Shown here: positions 34,237 through 42,974 of the stretch, piece after piece
Layout: every line of letters starts with the position of its first letter
Numbering within the stretch: the stretch's first letter is position 1
Assembly (NCBI RefSeq): GCF_001983935.1
Contig: NZ_CP017641.1
Location: 8,420,001-8,484,000 of the forward strand
Length of the DNA stretch: 64,000 nt
Direction: 5' to 3'
DNA from: Fuerstiella marisgermanici
GTDB taxonomy: Bacteria > Planctomycetota > Planctomycetia > Planctomycetales > Planctomycetaceae
Translations under genes and position numbers: made by a program
The notes under the pieces: generated by a model
Database searches by the model: none
Told to the model about the DNA's origin: nothing
What the model saw: only the letters and a program-made list of their open reading frames with translations

Positions 34237-35931
34237 CTATCGCTGAGAAGCGTCCCACCACCAGCGAGCGTTCTGCTGACCGATTGGAGTCGCCTGGTTC
34301 GTGCGATCTGCCAGTTCCGGAACGTTCTTGATGCGGTTCTTGTCGCTAACCAGTTCGGCAACGTCAACTCGAACACCACCCGCAACCTGAATGACGATGT
34401 TACGACCGTCGTAGATGCGATGAGCGGCAGCCGTCATGAGCTCGTTGGGCACTTCGACGGGCTGAGTTTGGAAGCTACCGTTTCGGCTGAAGGCGACTGG
34501 ATGCCAGCCAACCTGCTGAGCAATGCCCTGCCCGTGAATCAAAGCTGAAACCATCGCCAGGTCGAACACGTTTTCAAGGTCTGCGAAAACCGGATCCTGA
34601 GCTGCCAGTTCTGGCAGGTGTTTCGTGAATAGCTCCGCGAATTTTGCGTTGGCTCGATCTGCTTTCCCCGTGCTTTGACGAGTACCGTTGTTGTCGACGA
34701 TCTGGTTTTCAGAAAGGCAGCGAACTGAGTTGCCAGAGAATTCAAATACCTGACCATCGGGTGACATGTTGATCGCGTCATATCCGACAGCCATCCACCA
34801 TCGCAGAGCGTCCATTGATCCGGTACCGCGTTGTTCTGAGCGAGACAGCAGATCGAAGTAGCTCTTCATGCCGTTCGGACCCTGTCGCTTACCGATGCCG
34901 ATTTCCTTCATGCGGTAGTCAGCATCGACGATCACGGAGGCAACTCGAGAGTTGTGTGGGATGCCTTGAGTGATCACATTCTGCAGGCCCAGTTTCTGTT
35001 CGACGTCGTTTGTGAAAGCGTCGGCTGTGCGAGGGTTCAAACCGCGACGATTCTTTGTGACGTAATCCTGAACAGCAGCAACCTGTTCCTGTTTTGGATT
35101 GATCGTGCACATAAAGAATTGAGCACCGTTCTGTGAGAACGTCTGCGTGAGTGTGACCACGTCGTCCAGATTTAGTGTGGGGCGACCGTTTGCAGAACTG
35201 ATGGCTCGCCCGTTGGCCGCCATATGCCAGTCACCGGCTGGGCCAGCGATGACAACGTCCTGAGTTTCCGGGAAGACAAACAGGTACTCAATACGGCTGA
35301 TGCCCGCGATAGTTCGAACGTCCTCAGGAATCGGGCGACCTTCCTGCACCAAACGCTGGACCAGCTTTTCAAGGCGAGGCAAAGAAACCATTCTGAGTTC
35401 AGAATTCGATCGGACATCCAGATTATGATTGGCCGTTTTCGCAAACTCAGCCGCCTGCATCATGTTGGATTTCGATTGTCCCGTCGCAACCACATTGGCC
35501 AAAGCGTTGACGGCGAAAAACACACCGTTGGATGCTACTGAGATCGATCCGCCTGGCAGGCCCTGTCCACCGACTGTCGCTCCCCAGTTGTCCTGGTCGG
35601 CGTTCATTGTCTGGTCGACGATCAGCTGAATCAGTTCCTGAAAGTTGGCGAACTGATTTCCACCCGCTGGCTGAGGGCTGGATGCATGGCGGGCCGTCCG
35701 GGCTGTCCGAACATCGCCCGTCAAATCGGCCGCGTCGGCGATCAGTTTTGCGGCTGTCGTGAAGTCGCCCTGCTCTGCAGCGACGCGAGCCTGCAATTTT
35801 AGCTTTTGAGCGCTAAGCAGGTCCGAGGCGTTGACTGCCGAAGCCGCAGATTTGTCAGCGGCACGAGAAACAGTGGTCAGGCAAAGTGCTACCGATGCGA
35901 AGGTAAGCAGCAGAAAAGACTTTCGGAGCAT
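34237..35931 (-). CDS. Exported DUF1598 family protein
   Basis: About 564 residues from ATG 35931 with a signal peptide (MLRKSFLLLTFASVALCLTTVSRA). The mature part holds a short helical, Ala-rich region (ARVAAEQGDFTTAAKLIADAADL), a Gly/Gln-rich linker, then a large domain with the DUF1598 segments RPIPEDVRTIAGISRIEYLFVFPETQDVVIAGPAGDW, VASVIVDADYRMKEIGIG and the closing region DLAMVSALIHGQGIAQQVGW. This family is almost confined to Planctomycetes. Function unknown. An in-frame TTG at 35952 is less likely. Confidence 0.88.
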   Translation of the reverse strand: MLRKSFLLLTFASVALCLTTVSRAADKSAASAVNASDLLSAQKLKLQARVAAEQGDFTTAAKLIADAADLTGDVRTARTARHASSPQPAGGNQFANFQELIQLIVDQTMNADQDNWGATVGGQGLPGGSISVASNGVFFAVNALANVVATGQSKSNMMQAAEFAKTANHNLDVRSNSELRMVSLPRLEKLVQRLVQEGRPIPEDVRTIAGISRIEYLFVFPETQDVVIAGPAGDWHMAANGRAISSANGRPTLNLDDVVTLTQTFSQNGAQFFMCTINPKQEQVAAVQDYVTKNRRGLNPRTADAFTNDVEQKLGLQNVITQGIPHNSRVASVIVDADYRMKEIGIGKRQGPNGMKSYFDLLSRSEQRGTGSMDALRWWMAVGYDAINMSPDGQVFEFSGNSVRCLSENQIVDNNGTRQSTGKADRANAKFAELFTKHLPELAAQDPVFADLENVFDLAMVSALIHGQGIAQQVGWHPVAFSRNGSFQTQPVEVPNELMTAAAHRIYDGRNIVIQVAGGVRVDVAELVSDKNRIKNVPELADRTNQATPIGQQNARWWWDASQR

Positions 35932-36237
35932 GGATTGGTGCCTTTTGCTCAACCAAGAAGATCATTCGAAACAACAATGTGGAACTCTGACGAGGTGGGC
36001 CGATCGCGACGCAGACGTCATGCGAAACAGCACGGGAGTTCCCTGTTGTCTAGCATCGTCGCGCAAATCGTTTGCGTCAAGAATATTCCGGCATTTCCCG
36101 CCCTTCCGTAGGTCATCCGGGTACACGAGTCTGGCGCTTTTGCTGGTCGCTCGAATGAATCAGATTACACTCCGACATACCGGCCGCCGCACCGAAGACC
36201 CAGTCTCCGGATCCCTCAAAAACGGAACAACACGAAC

Positions 36238-37074
36238 ATGCCCGAACTGCCCGAAGTTGAAACGATGGTCCGTGGCATTAAAACCGAAATAACCGGCCGC
36301 TGTATCCTGGAAGTTGAGCTGTGCCACTGCACGCGGAGGCCGATTCAGATATCGCCCTCTCCGGCCAATTTTCGCCGACTTCAAAAAGAACGTGTCGTGC
36401 GCCGGGTAAGTCGCCTGGCCAAACGGATTGTCATCGAACTGGATGGCGATGATTTCGTCGTTATCGAACCTCGTATGACAGGCCTAATGCTGGTGTCAGA
36501 TCCACCCACAGTCGACCATCGACGTGTTTGCTGGCACCTGAAGCCAAAGCGTGGCCGAGTGTCGTCGTTTGAATTTTGGGACCGACGCGGCCTGGGGACA
36601 GTGCGGCTGTTGGATGCTGCCGCGATGCTGGAACTGCGTCAAAAGCTGGGGCCAGATGCACTTACGATGACCGCTGCCGATTGGAAAAAGCAGCTAAGCC
36701 GGACGGCCCGGCCAATTAAAGTTGCCATGCTGGAGCAGAAGCTGGTGGCAGGAATCGGCAATCTTTATGCCAGCGAAATTCTGCACAAGGCGGGTGTTTC
36801 ACCGAAGCGTTCGGCCGCTCGCGTTACGGGCCCGATGTGGGAGCGAATCGCGGATGCGACACATCACATTCTGAACGAAGCGATACGGTATGAAGGTTCG
36901 ACACTCAGCGATGGAACCTATCGTAACGCACTCAACAAGGACGGCGGTTACCAAAACGAACACCGCGTCTACCAAAAAGCAGATCAGCCATGTCCCACTT
37001 GCGACAAGGGTACGATAAAGCGGATTGTGCAGACTCAGCGTGCCACTTTTTACTGCTCGAAATGCCAGCGCTGA
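36238..37074 (+). CDS. mutM: Formamidopyrimidine-DNA glycosylase
   Basis: 278 residues beginning MPELPEVETMVRGI, so Pro2 and Glu3 form the catalytic N-terminus. Other family elements: RRVSRLAKRIVIEL, EPRMTGLM, the helix-two-turn-helix KLVAGIGNLYASEILHKAGVSP and a C-terminal zinc finger with Cys252, Cys255, Cys273 and Cys276. It excises oxidised purines such as 8-oxoguanine and nicks the strand. It converges on a small hypothetical gene with 3 bp between stops. Confidence 0.96.
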   Translation: MPELPEVETMVRGIKTEITGRCILEVELCHCTRRPIQISPSPANFRRLQKERVVRRVSRLAKRIVIELDGDDFVVIEPRMTGLMLVSDPPTVDHRRVCWHLKPKRGRVSSFEFWDRRGLGTVRLLDAAAMLELRQKLGPDALTMTAADWKKQLSRTARPIKVAMLEQKLVAGIGNLYASEILHKAGVSPKRSAARVTGPMWERIADATHHILNEAIRYEGSTLSDGTYRNALNKDGGYQNEHRVYQKADQPCPTCDKGTIKRIVQTQRATFYCSKCQR

Positions 37075-37077
37075 CGG

Positions 37078-37521
37078 CTACCAAAGCGTTTCCACTTCAC
37101 CGCTTCCGGCATGCAGCAACCGGCCCGGCCCCATCCCTTCTGGCGGTTCTTTCAGAATTCTCAACCAGATTCGGTGTCCGCGAGCCGTGCCTTCAAATGA
37201 AAGATGCTGAGCCAGTTCGTCATCTTCAGCCACCGCGTCCGACTGCCAGTGAACGGTGGGGGTTTCATCGAACAGGTTCATGACATGGACGATGTCCAGT
37301 TGCACCTGCAGAGGAACATTTTTGCCATCCAGCGGCCCGCCGACGATTTCTGTGGCCGAGACAAAAATGGACACTTCCCACTCGTCGTTGTCCGGATTTT
37401 GGTAGAAGTGGCAACCAATCGGAGCGTGAAACTCATCAGCAACGATTCCGCGAGCAGCGTCGTTGCTTAACCATCGGAGCCATGCGGGGGGGCGCGGTCC
37501 CGCTTTGCGGCGTGGTTCCAT
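37078..37521 (-). CDS. Hypothetical protein
   Basis: About 147 residues from ATG 37521 (MEPRRKAGPRPPAWLRWLSNDA). The chain contains ADEFHAPIGCHFYQNPDNDEWEVSIFVSATEIVGGPLDGKNV and ends RIWLRILKEPPEGMGPGRLLHAG. It looks like a single small cytoplasmic domain, with no membrane segment or known motif. The frame remains open to 37626 but the upstream part is Arg/Ser-rich and not convincing. I recognise no family. Confidence 0.65.
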   Translation of the reverse strand: MEPRRKAGPRPPAWLRWLSNDAARGIVADEFHAPIGCHFYQNPDNDEWEVSIFVSATEIVGGPLDGKNVPLQVQLDIVHVMNLFDETPTVHWQSDAVAEDDELAQHLSFEGTARGHRIWLRILKEPPEGMGPGRLLHAGSGEVETLW

Positions 37522-37866
37522 AGTTCTGCGTTCCGGGAGAAGTTGAGTCGAGGTGGCGCGCCGACGTGCAGACACACAAATCGCGCCCCGCAGAGAAAAG
37601 TCTCTGTGCGATGAATGGTCTGGCATGCCCGCATTTCCTCACAGAATGCGTTTGCCGTTGGGTGATCACAACAAAAAAGAAGCATAATTCGTCCAATGGC
37701 CGATTTTTGCGGATCGTCAACCGTTCTCTCCGTTAAGCACTAATAATGCCGGGAAAACGGAGTGCCCGTATTGCGTCGAAAGTAGTCGAGTGGCCGGCAG
37801 AGGTAGCTTGGTTGCTGTCGTCGTGGCTCATGCGGGTTTGGTTCGGTGTACGGAATAGGACAACCT

Positions 37867-39153
37867 ATGAAACACTTTCTTGTCGCCATATTGGTCGTGC
37901 ACGGTAGCGTGAACGTCGCGCTCGCCGACGCATCGATGCGCCGGCGAGCTGTCGAAGTGTTTGTACTCGAAGATGGCACGCGTCTTCTGGGCGTATCGCT
38001 CGACACACAACGCGAATCGAATCCGCCGCAGGAACATCTCCGAATATTACTACGCGCTGAATGGCTGAAGGATCACGCTCCGGAGTTGTACGATGTCGCC
38101 CGGCAGTCGGCCGTTGAACCTGACAAGGCGGATCCAATTGTTGAACTTCTCCGCGACCATATTGAACAACTGGAAAACGGTCCGCAGCCCCATCTTGAGC
38201 GAATCGGATACCTGAAAGAACGCCTGCAGGGTTTGCTACCGGATGACGCCGCCAACGACGCTCAGCCTGACGTTGTCGTGCTGGAGTTGCCGGAACGCCT
38301 GGTGAAGCAGAAGCTCACGAAGAAAGGACCACTGCGGCAGATTGCAGGTCTCGGCATTCTGAATGGCGTGGAAATCGTCGAAAGCGGACAGGCGAGAGAC
38401 GTCGAAGCCGAACTTCTCCAATTGGATCCGTCGTCGGTGATCAAAGATCTTCCGTCGTACAAGCGAGCTGACGCCGACGTTGAGGCAGCGTTTCAGCGTA
38501 TTCTGGTCAACGCTGATCGCTTGCTGGGTAAGACCTGCCGACTGATTCGACACGGTGACCGGTACATTTCCGAATCCGCAGCGAATGCTGATCCCATGGC
38601 GCTGGCCACTGAAATGCTGTCCGGGCAGGTTCAAAATCAGCTGCAGGAATTACTGTCCGCCAACAGCGTACAGGCTTTGAAGAAGCCGAACCCGAATGTC
38701 GCAGCCCCCAATATTCTACCGTCTGCCGCGTCTGACATTGCGGATCGCGAACAGGCTGACGTTGTTGAGGTCACGTCAATGCAACTTAATTCCGGGGCCG
38801 GTCGAGCCATCGTGGCAGTTGCTGTTTACTACCGAATGCCGCCGCAACGAGACTGGCAACAGGTTGCCGCCGTGTCTGCGACCGCCAACCGTGGCGACAT
38901 CTCGCAACAGCAGCAACAACGGATTCTGCAGGATGATCGCGTCCGCCAGGCCGCAACTCTGTTTCAAGGCCTGGGAATTAACGATAGTCAGTTAGCCAAC
39001 GCCGTTTCGATTGGAGCCGTTGTCGAAGTTGCTCAACAGCGTGCAAAGAAACTGCTCACCGAAAAGGTAACGGCCTCTGATCCTGCTGCCGCTGCGGGCT
39101 TGAAGGTTCTCACCGCTCGCGTCGATCGCCTGCCGGAAGCGAAAGTTGAGTAG
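37867..39153 (+). CDS. Exported hypothetical protein with Gln/Ala-rich C-terminal half
   Basis: About 428 residues from ATG 37867. Signal peptide (MKHFLVAILVVHGSVNVALA). The mature protein is mostly helical: a charged central part (RDHIEQLENGPQPHLERIGYLKERL), RQIAGLGILNGVEIVESGQ, then a Gln/Ala-rich helical end (ISQQQQQRILQDDRVRQAATLFQ). No catalytic motif is evident. It may be a periplasmic structural or assembly factor, but that is a guess. It stands as a single gene convergent with folK, 16 bp apart. Confidence 0.75.
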   Translation: MKHFLVAILVVHGSVNVALADASMRRRAVEVFVLEDGTRLLGVSLDTQRESNPPQEHLRILLRAEWLKDHAPELYDVARQSAVEPDKADPIVELLRDHIEQLENGPQPHLERIGYLKERLQGLLPDDAANDAQPDVVVLELPERLVKQKLTKKGPLRQIAGLGILNGVEIVESGQARDVEAELLQLDPSSVIKDLPSYKRADADVEAAFQRILVNADRLLGKTCRLIRHGDRYISESAANADPMALATEMLSGQVQNQLQELLSANSVQALKKPNPNVAAPNILPSAASDIADREQADVVEVTSMQLNSGAGRAIVAVAVYYRMPPQRDWQQVAAVSATANRGDISQQQQQRILQDDRVRQAATLFQGLGINDSQLANAVSIGAVVEVAQQRAKKLLTEKVTASDPAAAAGLKVLTARVDRLPEAKVE

Positions 39154-39169
39154 CGTGCTTGACGGGGCG

Positions 39170-39928
39170 TCACCCTAAAGCTGCCGTAATGATGTCGTTC
39201 AACGCGGTCCGTAATTTCGTCGCGTCGGCAGCATGCGCCGCTGCAATTTCGATCGTCCGCGAGTCATGCGGACGTGGTTGTGTCCTGTTGGGCTCAACCA
39301 CGCCGCTATCTCGGACGATGATCCGCGCGAACAAGTTGTCCGGCGGAACGGCCGCCTTCGCGATCGTGAGGGAGACGTCACCTCGATCGAATTCCTGCCC
39401 GCACCAATGACAGAGGTCGTCGAGCCGCGTTGGGTCTACATTTGCTCCGTCGATTTCGAATCGTAATGGTCGCTGGTCGATGCGGCAAAAAAGCTGGTCG
39501 ATCGTTTCCTGCAGAACGGGATGTACCCAATCACTCGCGATTTCGCGTAACGGTTCCAATACAAAACGTCGCTGCCATAACGCGGGGTGCGGGACCACCG
39601 CTGCATCCGAATCGATGACTTGCTGATCGTACAACAGCAGATCCAGGTCCAGTGTCCGAGGCCCCCAGTGGACAGAACGCTCTCGGCCCAAGTTTGCTTC
39701 GACCTGGTGAAGTTGTTGCAGAAATTGCTGCGGCGGCAGCGCTGTTTCAACAAGTGCTGCAGCATTCAGGAACGGATCTCCGGCCGATTCGCCCATCGGC
39801 GGCGTGCCAACGAACGTGCTGCGTTTTGCGACTGTGTTGCCGAGCGATTCGATTTGAGCGAATGCTGCCTCAAATCGTTCTGCTGTGTCGCCAACGTTTC
39901 CGCCCAAAGCGATCGCAGTCAAAGCCAA
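39170..39928 (-). CDS. folK: 2-amino-4-hydroxy-6-hydroxymethyldihydropteridine pyrophosphokinase with C-terminal extension
   Basis: 252 residues. Residues 1-155 form HPPK: LGGNVGDTAERFEAA, GTPPMGESAGDPFLNAA, NLGRERSVHWGPRTLDLDLLLYD and PHPALWQRRFVLEPL. The enzyme pyrophosphorylates hydroxymethyldihydropterin in folate synthesis. A further ~95 residues follow (a CHWCGQEF Cys pair, then DVSLTIAKAAVPPDNLFARIIVRD), much longer than the usual 160-residue enzyme and of unknown role. No other fol gene is adjacent. Confidence 0.92.
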   Translation of the reverse strand: MALTAIALGGNVGDTAERFEAAFAQIESLGNTVAKRSTFVGTPPMGESAGDPFLNAAALVETALPPQQFLQQLHQVEANLGRERSVHWGPRTLDLDLLLYDQQVIDSDAAVVPHPALWQRRFVLEPLREIASDWVHPVLQETIDQLFCRIDQRPLRFEIDGANVDPTRLDDLCHWCGQEFDRGDVSLTIAKAAVPPDNLFARIIVRDSGVVEPNRTQPRPHDSRTIEIAAAHAADATKLRTALNDIITAALG

Positions 39929-40210
39929 ACTTCGAATTCCTTCTTGCAGCAGTGCTTACCAATTCAATTCGCGGTTCGACGATTATGGCAAGCTTGGCGG
40001 CGTTTGGCGACTATTGGCAGACGGATGGACTGAGCGTCATGCTTCGGCAACGAGATTGGTTGCGTTGCGAGTGTTGGCGGTGGTCGATCCACGAAGCAGA
40101 ATCGGCGATTTACAGCGACTTCGGTGACTTGTGGCCGCAGAACAAGCTCTTCGGACTACGAGGGCTGTTTCCCACGTGCCCAAACCGTCCACGACATAAA
40201 GGAAGCTGAT

Positions 40211-40393
40211 TTAGAAGCCGTGGCTGTTGAGATCAGTATCGATTTTCGTCCACCAGCCGCTTACGCCACTTCCTGCAGAGCTGAGGCCGACAATCAGCAC
40301 GGCCAAAATCAAGCCCAGCATCACGGCGTATTCCGTCGCGGTCGCGGCGTCTGACTCGCGAATAAATTTTTTGATTGAGCGTCGGAATGACAT
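40211..40393 (-). CDS. Flp-family type IVb pilin
   Basis: 60 residues from ATG 40393. A short basic leader (MSFRRSIKKFIRESDA) precedes ATATEYAVMLGLILAVLIVGLSSAGSG, the hydrophobic helix with the conserved Glu-Tyr pair of Flp/Tad pilins, after which ~20 polar residues end the protein. Flp pilins are trimmed by a prepilin peptidase (TadV/CpaA type) and assembled by the Tad machinery. None of those genes is in this window, so the pilin is an orphan here. Confidence 0.88.
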   Translation of the reverse strand: MSFRRSIKKFIRESDAATATEYAVMLGLILAVLIVGLSSAGSGVSGWWTKIDTDLNSHGF

Positions 40394-40781
40394 TGTTGTG
40401 GTCGTCCAAAAGGTGTCCATCAATAGGCAACTTTAGGTCGCGTCGACGTCGAGGCAACTTTCCTTGCCTGTTTGTCCATCAATATCGAACCAGACGGGCG
40501 TCCCAATCGTTGTGTTCGTGCGAACCGTCGTGTGACTGAACATTTGTAGCCACATCGAAATCAGCATACAGTTACGAACAGCTCGCTTTTCTGCAGCGGT
40601 GGTCACCCCGTTACCAGGAAACCCGACTGCAACAACAGCCCGCATAAGTATTTACCCGCAATTTCGCAGGGGACGTACGATCGTCGGCCGGGATCGCTGT
40701 CCAGACACCGACTTCGCGATGAAAAGTTGGTTGCGGCTCGTTGCTCATATTTAGATTTCATTGTCTTAGAATCCAAAACCG
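40394..40781. other. Intergenic region, 388 bp
   Basis: It separates the divergent pilin and pyrF genes. A 70-codon frame on the minus strand (40433-40645) has no family features and no ribosome site, so I do not call it. No repeat or RNA gene is seen. Confidence 0.5.
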
Positions 40782-41708
40782 ATGCCTGGTTATTCAGAAC
40801 GGCTCCACGCCAAAATCGAACAACTGTCCACTCCCGCGCTCGTGGGCCTGGATCCTCGCTGGGACCTGCTGCCCGCGGAGATTCAGGACGCCGCCAATTC
40901 TCAGGGCGGATCAAAGTCCGAGATTCAGGCTCGCGCGTTCGAGCGGTTCTGTCGGGAGATCATTGATGTCGTCGCTGGAAAAGTGCCGGCCGTGAAACCG
41001 CAGGTGGCGTTCTTCGAACAACTCGGACCACCCGGCATGACAGCACTACTCAGCGTCATGCAGCACGCTCGGGAAGCGGGACTGATCGTCATCGCCGACG
41101 CCAAACGTGGCGACATCGGTTCGACTGCAACCGCGTATGCCGACGCATGGCTGGCCGGCGAAGACTCTTCCGCTGCCCCCTACCCCGCCGACGCACTCAC
41201 GATCAACGCTTATCTCGGCGTGGACACGTTGCAGCCCTTCATCGATGCGGCAGTCGAACGGAATGCAGGTTTGTATGTCCTGGTCAGAACCAGCAATCCA
41301 GGAGCCGCCGTGTTGCAGGATCGTAAGGAAGCCGGCGTGAAACTGTTCGAAGCCGTTGCCGACGTCGTGCAATCGTTAAACGAACAGCACTGGCCACAAT
41401 CCCAATACGGCGGACTTGGTGCCGTGGTCGGCGCGACATGGCCTCAGGAATTGTCAGAATTGCGTCAGCGCATGCCGTCGGCGCCGTTGTTGGTGCCTGG
41501 CTACGGCAGTCAGGGCGGAACGGCGGCTGACGTCGCCGGGGCATTCGACAGCAAGGGACTGGGTGGACTGATCAACAGTTCTCGAGCCATCAACTTCGCG
41601 TACCGCAATGGCGAGTTCGCAGATCAGTTTGGCGAAGCCAATTGGCGCGAAGCCGTCGCAGCAGCCACAGAGAAAATGATTGCCGACCTGCGAACGGCAA
41701 CGCCATAG
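40782..41708 (+). CDS. pyrF: Orotidine 5'-phosphate decarboxylase, class 2
   Basis: 308 residues with the active-site DAKRGDIGSTA motif (Asp106, Lys108, Asp111), VGLDPRWDLLP near the start, KPQVAFFEQLG, and VPGYGSQGG with LINSSRAINFAY at the phosphate site. The ~300-residue length and these segments place it in the class 2 (mycobacterial-type) group rather than the short E. coli type. It makes UMP from OMP in pyrimidine synthesis. Single gene, no pyr neighbours. Confidence 0.95.
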   Translation: MPGYSERLHAKIEQLSTPALVGLDPRWDLLPAEIQDAANSQGGSKSEIQARAFERFCREIIDVVAGKVPAVKPQVAFFEQLGPPGMTALLSVMQHAREAGLIVIADAKRGDIGSTATAYADAWLAGEDSSAAPYPADALTINAYLGVDTLQPFIDAAVERNAGLYVLVRTSNPGAAVLQDRKEAGVKLFEAVADVVQSLNEQHWPQSQYGGLGAVVGATWPQELSELRQRMPSAPLLVPGYGSQGGTAADVAGAFDSKGLGGLINSSRAINFAYRNGEFADQFGEANWREAVAAATEKMIADLRTATP

Positions 41709-41912
41709 TTCAACACTTCAGTGAGTCGAGCCTTTCGCCGGGGTGCTGCGTGATGCGGTCGCCCTAAAAAGAACGCACCGACCGGACTTCAGTCGCGGTA
41801 CTGCGTCGACCACTACTGCGTCCGGTTGACTGTTGTTCGCGGAGCGTAATTTTACGTGCAAGCGGCGAGGTGATGTCAGGCGTTTTGGCATGGCAGGTGG
41901 AAGTCCTTGCCG

Positions 41913-42332
41913 TCAATCTTCGAAGCAGCCTTTGTACCAGTCGAACCATGCGTAGATGAGGAACACGTTGCACAGGAAGTCAGGGATGCCCAGAAGCAGG
42001 TATTGGTTGGCGATGAAGATGCAGTAAAGCAGAATGTTGGCGGTGTATGGCAGGGCGATTAGTAATGCTAACGGCGTTGTTCGGCGGACGAACAACAGAC
42101 TGCCCGCAACGAACTTCACCAATCCCACCCAGAAGATGATGTAGCCGGTGTCGTCCAGTGCTTTCATGAAGTCGCGAAATGCTGATGGCTCCTCTGGCAG
42201 CGGGTAGCCCTGAACGCCAAACATCATCGTCATCAGGCCAGTCGCCACAAGAAACAAGGCGAACAGGAATCTCGCCGGTGTGGCAAGTTTCGGATATCGA
42301 ACGTGTTTTGTGCGTGTGCTGAGTTCGCTCAT
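41913..42332 (-). CDS. DoxX-like small membrane protein
   Basis: 139 residues with four hydrophobic helices (RFLFALFLVATGLMTMMFG, YIIFWVGLVKFVAGSLLFV, LALLIALPYTANILLYCIFI, GIPDFLCNVFLIYAWF), the shape of DoxX/DoxD-like proteins linked to redox or thiol stress. It starts 67 bp behind the MarR regulator gene on the same strand, so MarR and DoxX probably form an operon under MarR control. Confidence 0.75.
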   Translation of the reverse strand: MSELSTRTKHVRYPKLATPARFLFALFLVATGLMTMMFGVQGYPLPEEPSAFRDFMKALDDTGYIIFWVGLVKFVAGSLLFVRRTTPLALLIALPYTANILLYCIFIANQYLLLGIPDFLCNVFLIYAWFDWYKGCFED

Positions 42333-42399
42333 GGTGTCTTCCAGTTTTATGTGTTGTTGATGGGGGCTGCTTATGGTGAAAGTCGTTGTTCAGCGGGAG

Positions 42400-42846
42400 T
42401 CACTCGTTTGACTCCGACGCCATTAGGTTGTCTTTCATCTGGCTCATGGCCTTCATGCCGATCGCCCATTCTTCCGGCGTGAGGCCTTGCTTGAGGCGTT
42501 GTCGCAGGGCCTCTGCATCGGGCAGTATCTTGCTGACCTGGCGAGTCCCCTTGGGGGTGGGTGAGATCAAAAATGCGCGGCCGTCGCTTGGGTCACGTTT
42601 TCGCCGTACAAGGCCCTTCGCTTCCAGTCCGTCGATCTGACGTGTAATCGTCGTCTTGTCGCGCATCATGATTTCGGCGAACTCGCCACGCCGTAGCGGC
42701 TGGCCGGATTCGACCAGCACCATTAATAAGGCGGACTCCTCCGCCGAAAGCTCCGAATCGTTATTCGCCAGCAGGTCTTCGACGCGCAACCGAAAAAGAT
42801 AGGCCAGGCGACTGATCAGAAAACCGGGGCGTTCCGACTGCTTCAT
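42400..42846 (-). CDS. MarR-family transcriptional regulator
   Basis: 148 residues from ATG 42846. Winged-helix core: LSAEESALLMVLVESGQPLRRGEFAEIMMRDKTTITRQIDGLEAKGLVRRKRDPSDGRAFLIS segments, with the DPSDGR wing typical of MarR. Dimeric repressors of this family respond to phenolics, peroxides or electrophiles. It is divergent from the alkylsulfatase-like MBL gene, and the intergenic region has a palindrome in the -10 region of both promoters. The downstream gene is DoxX-like. Confidence 0.92.
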   Translation of the reverse strand: MKQSERPGFLISRLAYLFRLRVEDLLANNDSELSAEESALLMVLVESGQPLRRGEFAEIMMRDKTTITRQIDGLEAKGLVRRKRDPSDGRAFLISPTPKGTRQVSKILPDAEALRQRLKQGLTPEEWAIGMKAMSQMKDNLMASESNE

Positions 42847-42872
42847 GGGAGTACTTTCTGTTCCGTTTTGCG

Positions 42873-42920
42873 TTGACTTCAATATGGGTGTAGTGTACAC
42901 TCAATTGCATGGCGAGACAA
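42873..42920. promoter_or_regulatory. Overlapping divergent promoters and candidate MarR operator
   Basis: Plus strand: TTGACT (42873-42878), 17 bp, TACACT (42896-42901). Minus strand: TTGTCT (42920-42915), 17 bp, TACACT (42897-42892). Both -10 boxes lie inside the perfect palindrome AGTGTACACT (42892-42901). Binding of a dimer here would block both promoters at once. The assignment to MarR is inferred from position. Confidence 0.6.
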
Positions 42921-42974
42921 GTTTCGTCTGCGATATCCGTCGACAGTCAACGTTTTTCCCAAAGGAATCAGAAG

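Noticed and set aside
39969-40209. Plus-strand frame between folK and the pilin gene
   Set aside because: It continues from antisense folK sequence and shows no domain. I treat the region as intergenic.
40433-40645. Minus-strand frame of 70 codons beside the pilin gene
   Set aside because: No ribosome site or family similarity; the composition is not protein-like.
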